A stretch of DNA of 64,000 bases from TMP-24 sp046348855 (GCA_046348855.1 JAXMDK010000004.1:115047-179046); one strand, 5' to 3'; counted from the stretch's first letter, positions 53,297 to 61,569 are shown. Numbers and translations are program-made. The notes: generated by a model from the sequence alone, not told the origin.

Positions 53297-54098
53297 GGGC
53301 GAGCCTTCCAGACCGGGCGAGCAGGTCGAGGTCGCCCAGCACGCGGCCAAGGACAGGGCGCAGCGCATCGGCCTTGGCGTGGTCATAGGCCCAGGGAGCG
53401 GCTTCGTCGGCCAGATAGGCGCGCTGGGCGAGCTCCATCTGGATAGCATGAATGCCGTCCTGCGGGCGTCCGTAGTGGCGGGTGGTCCAGCCGCCCTTGA
53501 AGCGGCCGTTGATCACGGTGTCGAAACCCTCGGCCTTCTGGCAGGGGTCGGCGGTCGAACACTGGACAAGGGCGGCGCAACTGGTGCCGTCGTTGGTGCC
53601 GATCGAAAAGACTGGCAGCGTTCCTGCAAAGAGGAACGGGATCAGCGACCGGATCGAATGGCAGTCATAAAGGATGGCGACGCCGTGGCGGGCCTTTACC
53701 CGGTCGATCTCGGCCTGAAGGGCGGCGTGGTAGGGCGCATGGAAGGCGACGCGGCGGGCAAGGATCTCGTCTTCCGAAGGTTCCTGCCCTTCGGCCCAGA
53801 TCGGGGCGCCGTCGAAGTCGGTCACCGGGCAGAGCGAGGTGGTGTTCTGGCCGGGGTAAAGCGATACGCCGGCGGGGTCGCGGTTGGCGTCGATCGCATA
53901 GCGGTGGACGTTCGAGGCGACGACGGTGACGCCCTGCAGCAGCCCGTCATAAAGCCGGGCGATATGCCAATCGGTATCGGCAAGCGCGCGGCCATTGGGG
54001 TTCAGGCGCGCGGTCAGGCCGTCGGGCAGCCAGATGCCGCCGTGCGGTATGCCAAGCACGATGGCGCTGTCGCCCTTAGTGACGGAAAACGGGGTCAT
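53289..54098 (-). CDS. hutG: N-formylglutamate deformylase
   Basis: 269 residues; hydrolyses N-formylglutamate to glutamate and formate, last step of the five-step route. Motifs: IVLGIPHGGIWLPDGL near the N-terminus, ADTDWHIARLYD, NVHRYAIDANRDP and the metal-site YDCHSIRSLIPFLF. Coupled at both ends: ATGA with hutH upstream, eight-base overlap with the CoA-transferase gene downstream. Confidence 0.94.
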   Translation of the reverse strand: MTPFSVTKGDSAIVLGIPHGGIWLPDGLTARLNPNGRALADTDWHIARLYDGLLQGVTVVASNVHRYAIDANRDPAGVSLYPGQNTTSLCPVTDFDGAPIWAEGQEPSEDEILARRVAFHAPYHAALQAEIDRVKARHGVAILYDCHSIRSLIPFLFAGTLPVFSIGTNDGTSCAALVQCSTADPCQKAEGFDTVINGRFKGGWTTRHYGRPQDGIHAIQMELAQRAYLADEAAPWAYDHAKADALRPVLGRVLGDLDLLARSGRLAHG

Positions 54099-55633
54099 GC
54101 CGACAGCTCCGGCAGGGCCAGCCCGGCGGCGCGGGCAATCTCGCCCGAGGCGACCAGCCGCGCGGCGGTTTCCAGATCGGGGGCGAGATAGCGGTCATCG
54201 CCCAGCGTCGCCACGTCTTTCCGCAGCCGTTTCAGCACTTTGGTCAGTGGCATTGAAGTAGTCAGCGGCGCGCGGAATTCGATCCCCTGGCCGGCGCACA
54301 ACAGCTCGACGCCAAGGATGCGGTCGAGATTTTCCACCATCCGCGTCAGCCGGCGCGCGCCGTGGGCGGCCATGCTGACATGGTCTTCCTGGTTGGCGCT
54401 GGTCGGGGTGGAATCGGTCACGCAGGGGGTTGCCAGATGCTTGTTCTCGCTCATCAGCGCGGCGGTGGTGACTTCGGCGATCATGTAGCCCGAGTTCAGT
54501 CCGGGCGCGGGGGTCAGGAAGGCCGGCAGGTCGAACGACAGGACCGGATCGACCATCAGCGCCACCCGACGCTGGGCGATGGCGCCGATTTCGCTGATGG
54601 CGAGCGCGATCATGTCGGCGGCAAAGCCCACCGGCTCGGCATGGAAGTTGCCGCCCGAAACGATCATGCCGGCCTCGGTCAGGACCAGCGGATTGTCGGT
54701 GGCGGCGTTGGCCTCAACCTCGAGCGTGCGGGCGGCCATGCGCAGGACGTCCATGGCCGCGCCGGTGACCTGCGGTTGGCAGCGGATGCAATAGGGATCC
54801 TGCACGCGCGTGTCGCCTTCGCGGTGGCTTTCGCGGATGACCGAGCCGTCGAGAAGCGCGCGCAGGAAGGCCGCGGCCTCGATCTGGCCGGGGTGGCCGC
54901 GCAGGCTGTGGATTTCCGGCTGCAGGGGCGCGGTCGAGCCCATGATTGCGTCGGTCGACATGGCCGAGGTGACCAGCGCCGCCTGTGCCGCGCGCCAGGC
55001 TTCGAACAGGCCGGACAGGCCGAAGGCGGTGGAAAACTGGGTGCCGTTGATGAAGGCTAGCCCTTCCTTGGGCCCCAGCGGGATCGGCTTCAGCCCGGCC
55101 TTGGCCAGGGCTTCGGCACCGGGAAGAATGTCACCCTTGTATTCGGCAAAGCCCGCACCGATCAGCACCGCGGTCATGTGCGCCAGCGGCGCAAGGTCGC
55201 CCGAGGCGCCGACCGAGCCCTGGGCGGGAATCACCGGGGTGACGCCCTTTTCCAGCATCTGCTCCAGGAGTTCGACCAGTTCCCAGCGCACGCCCGAGGC
55301 GCCGCGGCCCAGCGACAGAAGCTTCAGCGCCATCACCAGCCGGGCATGGCGGCGGGCGATGGGTTCGCCGACCCCGCAGCAGTGCGACAAGATCAGGTTG
55401 CGCTGAAGGGTGGCCGTGTCCTTGGGGGCGATGCGCAGGCTGGCCAGCTTACCGAAGCCGGTGTTGACGCCGTAGACCGGCGCGTCGCCTTCGGCGGCGG
55501 CGCGGATCGCCGCGGCGGCGCGGTCCACCGCCGCCTTCGCCGCGCGGTCGAGCCGAACGGGTGCTTCGTCGAAATAGACACGGGCGAGGTCGGCCAGCGT
55601 TACGGCGCCGGGGGTGAGGGTCAGGACGGTCAC
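54095..55633 (-). CDS. hutH: histidine ammonia-lyase
   Basis: 512 residues, releases ammonia from histidine to give urocanate. Start is GTG at 55633 (GGAGG seven bases upstream), overlapping the hutI stop as GTGA. The MIO cofactor forms from Ala143-Ser144-Gly145 in GSVGASGDLAPLAH. Other active-site segments: YGVNTGFGKLAS, DNPLVL with SGGNFHAEPVGFAADM, and TPTSANQEDHVSMAAHGARR. Normal length. Confidence 0.97.
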   Translation of the reverse strand: MTVLTLTPGAVTLADLARVYFDEAPVRLDRAAKAAVDRAAAAIRAAAEGDAPVYGVNTGFGKLASLRIAPKDTATLQRNLILSHCCGVGEPIARRHARLVMALKLLSLGRGASGVRWELVELLEQMLEKGVTPVIPAQGSVGASGDLAPLAHMTAVLIGAGFAEYKGDILPGAEALAKAGLKPIPLGPKEGLAFINGTQFSTAFGLSGLFEAWRAAQAALVTSAMSTDAIMGSTAPLQPEIHSLRGHPGQIEAAAFLRALLDGSVIRESHREGDTRVQDPYCIRCQPQVTGAAMDVLRMAARTLEVEANAATDNPLVLTEAGMIVSGGNFHAEPVGFAADMIALAISEIGAIAQRRVALMVDPVLSFDLPAFLTPAPGLNSGYMIAEVTTAALMSENKHLATPCVTDSTPTSANQEDHVSMAAHGARRLTRMVENLDRILGVELLCAGQGIEFRAPLTTSMPLTKVLKRLRKDVATLGDDRYLAPDLETAARLVASGEIARAAGLALPELSA

Positions 55634-56841
55634 GGACGGCCTCCGAGGATGAGTTGGTGAAGGGGATTGAAACCGAAGCGATAGACGAGTTCGGCCGGCT
55701 CGCCGGCGTTCCACACTGCCAGGTCGGCGCGTCGGCCGGGGGCCAGGATGCCGCGGTCGGCAAGGCCGAGGGCGCGGGCGGCGTTGACGGTCGCGCCGCG
55801 CAACGCCTCTTCCACGGTCAGGCGGAAGAGGGTGCAGGCCATGTTCATCGCCAGCAAGAGCGAATTCATCGGCGAGGTGCCGGGGTTCAGGTCGGTCGAG
55901 ACCGCCATCGGCACGCCGTGGGCACGCAGAAGTGCGATGGGCGGCACCTTGGTTTCGCGGATCGCATAGAAGGCGCCTGGCAGGATTACCGCCACCGAGC
56001 CGGCGTCAGCCATCGCCCGGACGCCGGCTTCGTCAAGATATTCCAGGTGATCGGCCGACAGCGCCCCGTAGCTGGCCGCCAGCGCCGCGCCCCCCAGGTT
56101 CGACAGCTGTTCGGCGTGCAGCTTCACCGGCAGGCCGAGCGCGCGGGCGACATCGAACACGCGGGCGATCTGGGCGGGCGAAAAGGCGATGCCTTCGCAG
56201 AACCCGTCGACCGCGTCGACCAGCCCCTCGGCATGGGCGGCGCGCAGCGTCGGGATGCAGATCTCGTCGATATAGGTGTCGGCGCGGCCGGCATATTCGG
56301 CGGGCACGGCATGGGCGCCCAGGAAGGTGGTGCGGATGGTCACCGGGCGCCGCGCGGCCAAGGCGCGGGCGGCGCGCAGCATCCTGAGTTCGGTTTCCCT
56401 ATCAAGGCCATAGCCCGACTTGACCTCGACCGTCGCCACCCCTTCGGCGATCAGCGCGTCAAGCCGGGGCAAGGCGGCGGCCACCAGCGCCTCGACCGAG
56501 GCCGCACGGGTGGCGCGCACGGTCGAGACGATGCCGCCGCCGGCGCGGGCGATCTCCTCGTAGCTCGCGCCCTTCAGACGCAGCTCGAATTCGGCGGCGC
56601 GGTGGCCGCCGTGGACGATGTGGGTGTGGCAGTCGATCAGCGCCGGGGTGACCAGCCGGCCGCCGAGATCCTGCACGGGGGCGGCCAGCGCCTTGGCCGG
56701 CGCGTCGCGACGCGGGCCGACCCAGAGGATGGCGCCGTCGCCGCCCGACAGGATCGCCGCATCCTCGATCAGCCCGTAGGGCGCGCCCTCCGCCATCGTG
56801 GCGGCGCGGCAGTTCACGAAAAGGCGGGTGTCGGCGGTCAT
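55630..56841 (-). CDS. hutI: imidazolonepropionase
   Basis: 403 residues, amidohydrolase that opens the imidazolone ring to N-formiminoglutamate. Metal ligands in TPALIDCHTHIVHGGHRAAEF, HAEQLSNLGGAALAASYGALSADHLEYL and STDLNPGTSP; substrate loop VKSGYGL. First gene of the operon; its promoter region is shared with the divergent hutF and holds the palindrome TATGTCTAGACATA. Confidence 0.95.
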   Translation of the reverse strand: MTADTRLFVNCRAATMAEGAPYGLIEDAAILSGGDGAILWVGPRRDAPAKALAAPVQDLGGRLVTPALIDCHTHIVHGGHRAAEFELRLKGASYEEIARAGGGIVSTVRATRAASVEALVAAALPRLDALIAEGVATVEVKSGYGLDRETELRMLRAARALAARRPVTIRTTFLGAHAVPAEYAGRADTYIDEICIPTLRAAHAEGLVDAVDGFCEGIAFSPAQIARVFDVARALGLPVKLHAEQLSNLGGAALAASYGALSADHLEYLDEAGVRAMADAGSVAVILPGAFYAIRETKVPPIALLRAHGVPMAVSTDLNPGTSPMNSLLLAMNMACTLFRLTVEEALRGATVNAARALGLADRGILAPGRRADLAVWNAGEPAELVYRFGFNPLHQLILGGRP

Positions 56842-56896
56842 GGGAAGGTCCGGGTGATTTCGGTTGCCGAGTCGGGTTCTATGCGAATATAAGGAA

Positions 56897-56910
56897 TATG
56901 TCTAGACATA
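56897..56910. promoter_or_regulatory. probable HutC operator between hutI and hutF
   Basis: TATGTCTAGACATA is a perfect 14-base palindrome placed 55 bases from the hutI start and 12 bases before the hutF start. GntR/HutC-family repressors bind short palindromes with TGT...ACA arms, and urocanate is the usual inducer in this family. A related sequence is upstream of hutC itself. The assignment is by position and symmetry. Confidence 0.7.
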
Positions 56911-56922
56911 ATGGAGTCGACC

Positions 56923-58281
56923 ATGATCTTTGCCAGGCGGGCGCTGTTGCCGGACGGTTGGGCGCGGGATGTGCGGATCACCCTGACCGAAGGGCGGATC
57001 GCAGAGGTGCGGCGGGGCGCCCGGACCGAGGCCGGCGACCAGCAGGTCGACGCCCTGTTGCCGGCGCTCGCGAACCTGCATTCCCATGCGTTCCAGCGGG
57101 CGATGGCCGGGATGACCGAATACCGCGCCAAGGGGCGGGAAAGCTTCTGGACCTGGCGCGACCTGATGTACCGCTTCCTCGACCGGCTGGCGCCGGAACA
57201 GGTGCAGGCCATCGCCGCGCAGGTCTATCTGGAGATGCAGGAGGCCGGTTACGCCTCGGTCGGCGAGTTCCACTATGTCCACCACCAGCCCGGCGGCGCG
57301 CCCTATGCCGACATCGCCGAACTGTCGGCGCGGATCATGGCGGCGGCGGCCGAAACCGGGATCGGCCTGACTCATCTGCCGGTGCTGTACACCTATGGCG
57401 GCGCCGGCAAGGTGGCGCTGGCCGGGGGGCAGTTGCGCTTTGGCAATGACGTGGCGCGGTTCGCCCGGCTGCTCGATGGCGCGCGTGCCGCCGCGCGGGC
57501 GCTGCCCGCCGACACGGTGGTGGGCATCGCTCCCCACTCGCTGCGCGCGACCTGCCCCGAGGATCTGGCGCAGGTGCTGCCCTTGGCGGGCGGGGCGCCC
57601 ATCCACATTCACGTCGCCGAACAACCCAAGGAAGTCGCAGACATTTCTGCCTGGCTGGGCGCGCGGCCGGTCGAATGGCTTCTGGCCAATGCGCCGGTCG
57701 GCAGCGCCTGGTGCCCGATTCATGCCACCCACATGACCCCGGCCGAAACCGCGGGGCTGGCGCGGTCCGGCGCGGTGGCCGGCCTGTGCCCGATCACCGA
57801 GGCCAACCTCGGCGACGGGCCGTTCGACGGTCGCGGCTGGATCGCGGCGGGCGGGGCCTTCGGTCTGGGGTCCGATTCCAACGTCCGCATCTCGCTGACC
57901 GAGGAATTGCGGACGCTGGAATATTCGCAGCGGCTGCGCGACGTGGAACGCAACGTGCTGGTTCCGGGCGAGGGTTCGGTCGGCGCCTTCCTTTACAAGT
58001 CGGCGGCGGCAGGCGGCGCTCAGGCGGTCGGGCGCGACGCCGGTCGGATCGAGGCCGGGCGGCTGGCCGATCTGGTGGCGATCGACGGGAGCCATCCGAC
58101 GCTCTGCGCGCTGGAGGGCGATCAGTTGCTGGACGGCCTGGGCTTTGCCGCGCCGGATGGCGTCGTCACCGACCTGTGGTCGGCAGGCCGCCATCAGGTG
58201 CGCGCCGGTCGTCATGTGGCGCGGGACCGGATCGTGCCGGCCTATCGGGCCGCGGTGGCGAAGCTGGTCGCTTCCATGTGA
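56923..58281 (+). CDS. hutF: formimidoylglutamate deiminase
   Basis: 452 residues from MIFARRALLPDGW; an upstream in-frame ATG at 56911 exists, but the GGAG directly after it is correctly spaced for the 56923 ATG, which I prefer. Converts N-formiminoglutamate to N-formylglutamate and ammonia. Amidohydrolase motifs: LPALANLHSHAFQRAMAGMT, HIHVAEQPKEV, HATHMTPAE and GLGSDSNVRISLTEELR. Its presence with hutG fixes the five-step pathway. Divergent from the hutI operon. Confidence 0.95.
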   Translation: MIFARRALLPDGWARDVRITLTEGRIAEVRRGARTEAGDQQVDALLPALANLHSHAFQRAMAGMTEYRAKGRESFWTWRDLMYRFLDRLAPEQVQAIAAQVYLEMQEAGYASVGEFHYVHHQPGGAPYADIAELSARIMAAAAETGIGLTHLPVLYTYGGAGKVALAGGQLRFGNDVARFARLLDGARAAARALPADTVVGIAPHSLRATCPEDLAQVLPLAGGAPIHIHVAEQPKEVADISAWLGARPVEWLLANAPVGSAWCPIHATHMTPAETAGLARSGAVAGLCPITEANLGDGPFDGRGWIAAGGAFGLGSDSNVRISLTEELRTLEYSQRLRDVERNVLVPGEGSVGAFLYKSAAAGGAQAVGRDAGRIEAGRLADLVAIDGSHPTLCALEGDQLLDGLGFAAPDGVVTDLWSAGRHQVRAGRHVARDRIVPAYRAAVAKLVASM

Positions 58282-58287
58282 CCGGCA

Positions 58288-58370
58288 GGGGGCTCTGCCC
58301 CCGTCGTCCATTGGTCCTCGGACCAATGGCGCACCAATGGACGACCCCGGGATATTTTCGCCAAGATGAA
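58288..58370 (+). repeat. intergenic composite copy c: GC hairpin, switchable long hairpin, ATATTT box
   Basis: Starts seven bases after hutF. Contains GGGGGC-TCT-GCCCCC (58288-58302), then a segment 58303-58345 in which GTCGTCCATTGGTCC can pair either with GGACCAATGG (58320-58329, 10 pairs) or with ACCAATGGACGAC (58333-58345, 13 pairs), then CCCGGGATATTTTCG and CCAAGATGAA (58346-58370). Probably terminates hutF; it abuts the convergent hutD end (58376). Confidence 0.6.
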
Positions 58371-58375
58371 CGGGG

Positions 58376-58918
58376 TCAGCGGGTTTGTTCGAAAGTCACG
58401 AGCAGCCCGCGGAAGTCGGCCGAAAACTGCGCGGCGAAATGTTCTGAAAGTGCAAGCCCACCGGCCGGCAGATCCTGTCCGTCAAGGGCTACTCCGGCGG
58501 TCAGCGCCAGCAGCGCATAAAGACGGCCCGGCCCGGCGGGGCAATCCGGCAGGGCACCGTCGACCCGCCGCACCGAGGCCGCCAGCTGGCTGCCGTCGAA
58601 GATCACGTTGAAGTCGCGGATCGGCCCGCCGATCATGCGGCTGTCGACCGGCAGGTCGCCCGAGAAGGCGACCGGCCGCAGCGGCAGCGCATCGAGCCGG
58701 CCCTCGGGCGTGTGCAGGTGAAGGCCCGCGCCCTCGATCACCGTCAGGATGCGGCTGAGGCCGGTGAAGGCCGAGAACGGCCCGTCCGAGGCGACCTCGG
58801 CGATCGACAGCCGCCACAGAAGCGCGCCGTCGCGGTCCTCGCGGGCGATCTCGTGGGTGATGCCGCCGCCGTTCTTCCAGGGCTGGGTGTGGAAGGCTTC
58901 GGGAAGGATGATGCGCAT
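58376..58918 (-). CDS. hutD: HutD family cupin-like protein
   Basis: 180 residues, MRIILPEAFHTQPWKNGGGITHEIA followed by WRLSIAEVASDGPFSAFTGLSRILTVIEGAGLHL and GPIRDFNVIFD, all HutD signatures. Cupin fold; in other bacteria it helps histidine use under excess supply, probably by binding an intermediate such as formylglutamate. Divergent from hutC. Confidence 0.92.
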   Translation of the reverse strand: MRIILPEAFHTQPWKNGGGITHEIAREDRDGALLWRLSIAEVASDGPFSAFTGLSRILTVIEGAGLHLHTPEGRLDALPLRPVAFSGDLPVDSRMIGGPIRDFNVIFDGSQLAASVRRVDGALPDCPAGPGRLYALLALTAGVALDGQDLPAGGLALSEHFAAQFSADFRGLLVTFEQTR

Positions 58919-58950
58919 GGTCGGGCCTTTGCCTGGCGGGTTCTGGCGGA

Positions 58951-58964
58951 TATGGTCAGACAAA
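58951..58964. promoter_or_regulatory. HutC-like operator between hutD and hutC
   Basis: TATGGTCAGACAAA matches the hutI/hutF palindrome TATGTCTAGACATA at 10 of 14 positions, keeping the TATG arm and the AGACA arm. It lies in the 69-base gap between the divergent hutD and hutC starts, where autoregulation of hutC would be expected. Confidence 0.5.
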
Positions 58965-58987
58965 TAGCAGGTTTCGCAGGGCCGTCC

Positions 58988-59695
58988 ATGAACGATCTTC
59001 CGGCAGACAAGGTGAGTTTCCGCGACGTGAAGGCCGAGCTTCTGCGGCGGATCACCGAAGGCATATGGGCGCCCGGCGCGACCGTGCCCGGCGAGGTCGA
59101 ACTGGCGGCCGAATTCCAGGTGGCGCGGGCGACCGTCAACCGGGCGATGCGCGAGCTGACCGAAGAGGGGATCCTCGAACGGCGGCGCAAGGCTGGCACC
59201 CGCGTGCGCCCCTCGCCGTTGCGCGCCGCGCGCTTCGAGATCCCGGTGGTCCGCGCCGAGATCGAGGCGACGGGGGCGGCCTACGGCTACAGGCTGTTGT
59301 CGCGGGCCGAGACGGCGTCGCCCGATTGGCTGGCGGCGCGGCTGGGTCTGGGCGCGGGCGCGCGGGTGCTGCATCTGTGCTGCCTGCATCTGGCGGACGG
59401 GCGGCCCTACCAGCATGAGGAACGCTGGATCAACCTGGCGGCGCAGCCGGCGGCGGCGGCCGAACCCTTCAGCCAGATCGGCCCCAACGAATGGCTGATC
59501 GGCGCGGTGCCGTTTTCCGAGGTCGAGATCAGCTTTCTGGCGACGGCGGCGGCCGGAGACGTGGCCGCGGCGCTGGCGATGGCGGCGGGCGAGCCGGTCT
59601 TCACCGTCGAGCGCACGACCTGGTGGCAGGGTCAGGCCGTCACCCATGTGCGCCTGTCCTTCGCCCGTGGCCACCGGATGACGACCCGCTACTGA
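58988..59695 (+). CDS. hutC: GntR-family histidine utilisation repressor
   Basis: 235 residues. N-terminal winged helix (about 8-75: VSFRDVKAELLRRITEGIWAPGATVPGEVELAAEFQVARATVNRAM) and C-terminal UTRA effector domain (about 95-235: VLHLCCLHLADGRPYQHEERWIN and EPVFTVERTTWWQGQAVTHVRLSF), the HutC layout. Urocanate is the expected ligand. The stop overlaps the convergent LysR gene end by seven bases. Confidence 0.93.
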   Translation: MNDLPADKVSFRDVKAELLRRITEGIWAPGATVPGEVELAAEFQVARATVNRAMRELTEEGILERRRKAGTRVRPSPLRAARFEIPVVRAEIEATGAAYGYRLLSRAETASPDWLAARLGLGAGARVLHLCCLHLADGRPYQHEERWINLAAQPAAAAEPFSQIGPNEWLIGAVPFSEVEISFLATAAAGDVAAALAMAAGEPVFTVERTTWWQGQAVTHVRLSFARGHRMTTRY

Positions 59696-60573
59696 AGTGG
59701 CAGCTGCGCCGCGGCGATCAGCGCCGCCAGCCGGTCGGCGGAGGCGGGCAAGGGATTGGCGCGGTGGCGCACCAGCACCACCGGCTCGCCCGGCCCGGCG
59801 TCGCCGACCGGGCGGGCAACCAGATCCTGCCCGTCGTAGCTTTGCCCCGGCGCGGGCCGGGTATAGCTGAGCCCGACCCCCAGCCCGTTGGCGGCGAAGC
59901 TGCGCATCAGTTCCAGCGAGGCCGCCCGGTGGGCGATCTGCGGGGTGAGGCCGGCGCGGGTGAAGAGCGCCCGCATGTGGCCGACCGAAAGGCCTTGGTC
60001 GGCCAGGATCAGCGGCTGGCTGGCCAGATCGGCAAGGCTCAGGCTGGTGCGGGCGGCCAGCGGGTGATCGGCGGCCAGGATTGCGTGCGGCCCGAGGCGG
60101 GCGATTTCCTCGCGCGCAAAGCTTGCGTCCAGCCCCAGGTCGTAGGTGATCGCCAGGTCGGCGCGGCCGCGCGCCAGTAGATCAGCCAGCACCTCGAAAT
60201 CCGCGACCAGCGGCGTGATGCGGATGTCGGGGCACTGGGTGCGGGCGCGGGCCAAAAGCGGCGCGAGGATCAGCGGTGCCAGATCCTCGAAACAGGCCAG
60301 CGTCACCGGGGCGGCGGCGGTTTCGGTCAGGACTGCCATGTCGGCCAGGACCGCCTCGGCCCGGTCGAGAAAGGCCCGCCCGAACCCGGTCGCCAGCATC
60401 GGCCCGCCGGGGCGGCGCAGGAACAAAGGCTTGCCGAGATGCGCCTCGATCTGAGCCAGCGCCACGGACAGCGCCGGTTGCGACACATGCAGCCGCTCGG
60501 CCGCCAGCGTCACGCTTTCGGCGCGGCGGACGGCGACGGCATATTCCAGCTGGCGCAGGGTGATGGATAACAT
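59689..60573 (-). CDS. LysR-family transcriptional regulator
   Basis: 294 residues. Helix-turn-helix LRQLEYAVAVRRAESVTLAAERLHVSQPALSVALAQIEAHLG (6-47) and a periplasmic-binding-like effector domain (about 90-290). Divergent from the phytanoyl-CoA dioxygenase-family gene with 88 bases between, so it probably controls that gene. Effector unknown. Confidence 0.92.
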   Translation of the reverse strand: MLSITLRQLEYAVAVRRAESVTLAAERLHVSQPALSVALAQIEAHLGKPLFLRRPGGPMLATGFGRAFLDRAEAVLADMAVLTETAAAPVTLACFEDLAPLILAPLLARARTQCPDIRITPLVADFEVLADLLARGRADLAITYDLGLDASFAREEIARLGPHAILAADHPLAARTSLSLADLASQPLILADQGLSVGHMRALFTRAGLTPQIAHRAASLELMRSFAANGLGVGLSYTRPAPGQSYDGQDLVARPVGDAGPGEPVVLVRHRANPLPASADRLAALIAAAQLPLQ

Positions 60574-60661
60574 GAATCTATCCGCATCATTGGCATTTAT
60601 TATTGGAAACTATGATGCCGCCGCTGCATGCTTGCGGCAAGCGAGAACAGGAGAAACGCGC

Positions 60662-61453
60662 ATGACCATCGTGACCGACGAAATGATCGAAACCTACCAG
60701 CGCGACGGCGTGGTGCTGGTGAAGGGGCTGTGGAAGGACTGGGTCGAGGTGATCCGCGCTGGCATTGAGCGCAACATGGCCGAACCCGGTCCCTACGCCG
60801 CCGAGAACCTGAAACCCGGTGAGGGCGGCCGCTTCTTCGACGATTATTGCAACTGGACGCGCATCCCCGAGTTCGAGCGGACGATCCGCGAATCGGACGT
60901 CGCCGATGTCGCGGCGCGGCTGATGGGCTCGCCCACCGTGCAGATGTTCCACGACCATGTGCTGGTGAAAGAGCCGGGCACCTCGAAGCCGACCCCCTGG
61001 CACCAGGACGGCCCCTATTATTTCGTCGAGGGCCGCCAGACCATCAGCTTCTGGTCGCCGATGGACCCGGTCCGCGAAGCCTCGCTGCGCTGCGTCGCCG
61101 GATCGCACAAATGGCCGAAGGAAGTGCTGCCGACCCGCTGGCTGGCCGAGACGAACTTCTACCCGAACCCGGAAAAATACATGCCGGTCCCCGACCCGGA
61201 CGCCGAGGGCATGGATGTGCGCGAATGGCAGATGGAACCCGGTGACGCGGTCGCCTTCAACTACAAGACCCTGCATGGCGCGCGCGGCAACAATTCCGGC
61301 ACCCGCCGCCGCGCCTTCTCGCTGCGTCTGGTGGGCGAGGACGCCCGCTATGTCGAACGGCCGGGCCGCACCTCGCCGCCCTATCCGGGCCATGAGATGA
61401 CCTCGGGCCAGCGCCTGCGCGAAGACTGGTTCCCGATCCTGAAGCGGGCCTGA
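60662..61453 (+). CDS. phytanoyl-CoA dioxygenase (PhyH) family Fe(II)/2-oxoglutarate oxygenase
   Basis: 263 residues from MTIVTDEMIETYQRDGVVLVKGL (AGGAG upstream). Iron ligands in TPWHQDGPYYFVEG (HxD) and LHGARGNNSGTRRRAFSLRL (distal His and 2-oxoglutarate Arg). The family hydroxylates substrates as different as phytanoyl-CoA, ectoine and N-methylated or phosphonate compounds; nothing visible decides among these. Controlled probably by the divergent LysR gene; followed by a clear terminator. Confidence 0.9.
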   Translation: MTIVTDEMIETYQRDGVVLVKGLWKDWVEVIRAGIERNMAEPGPYAAENLKPGEGGRFFDDYCNWTRIPEFERTIRESDVADVAARLMGSPTVQMFHDHVLVKEPGTSKPTPWHQDGPYYFVEGRQTISFWSPMDPVREASLRCVAGSHKWPKEVLPTRWLAETNFYPNPEKYMPVPDPDAEGMDVREWQMEPGDAVAFNYKTLHGARGNNSGTRRRAFSLRLVGEDARYVERPGRTSPPYPGHEMTSGQRLREDWFPILKRA

Positions 61454-61479
61454 GGCCGCAGGGCTGCTGCAAGACCACC

Positions 61480-61508
61480 GGCCGGGGGGCACGCTCTCCG
61501 GCCTTTTT
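61480..61508 (+). terminator. rho-independent terminator after the PhyH-family gene
   Basis: GGCCGG ... CCGGCC stem of six pairs with a 12-base loop followed directly by TTTTT, 26 bases after the stop codon. Confidence 0.7.
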
Positions 61509-61510
61509 CC

Positions 61511-61562
61511 TTGTCCAAATACTCCTGGGGAGTCCCCGCAAGGGGACGGGGGCAGCGCCCCC
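61511..61562 (-). repeat. intergenic composite copy d: two GC hairpins plus GTATTT box after puuD
   Basis: On the minus strand, just past the puuD stop: GGGGGC-GCT-GCCCCC (61562-61548), GTCCCC-TTGC-GGGGAC (61547-61532), then CCCCAGGAGTATTTGGACAA. Same hairpin-then-box order as copies b and c. Likely terminates puuD; its far end lies three bases from the opposite-strand PhyH terminator. Confidence 0.55.
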
Positions 61563-61569
61563 AGCCTCC

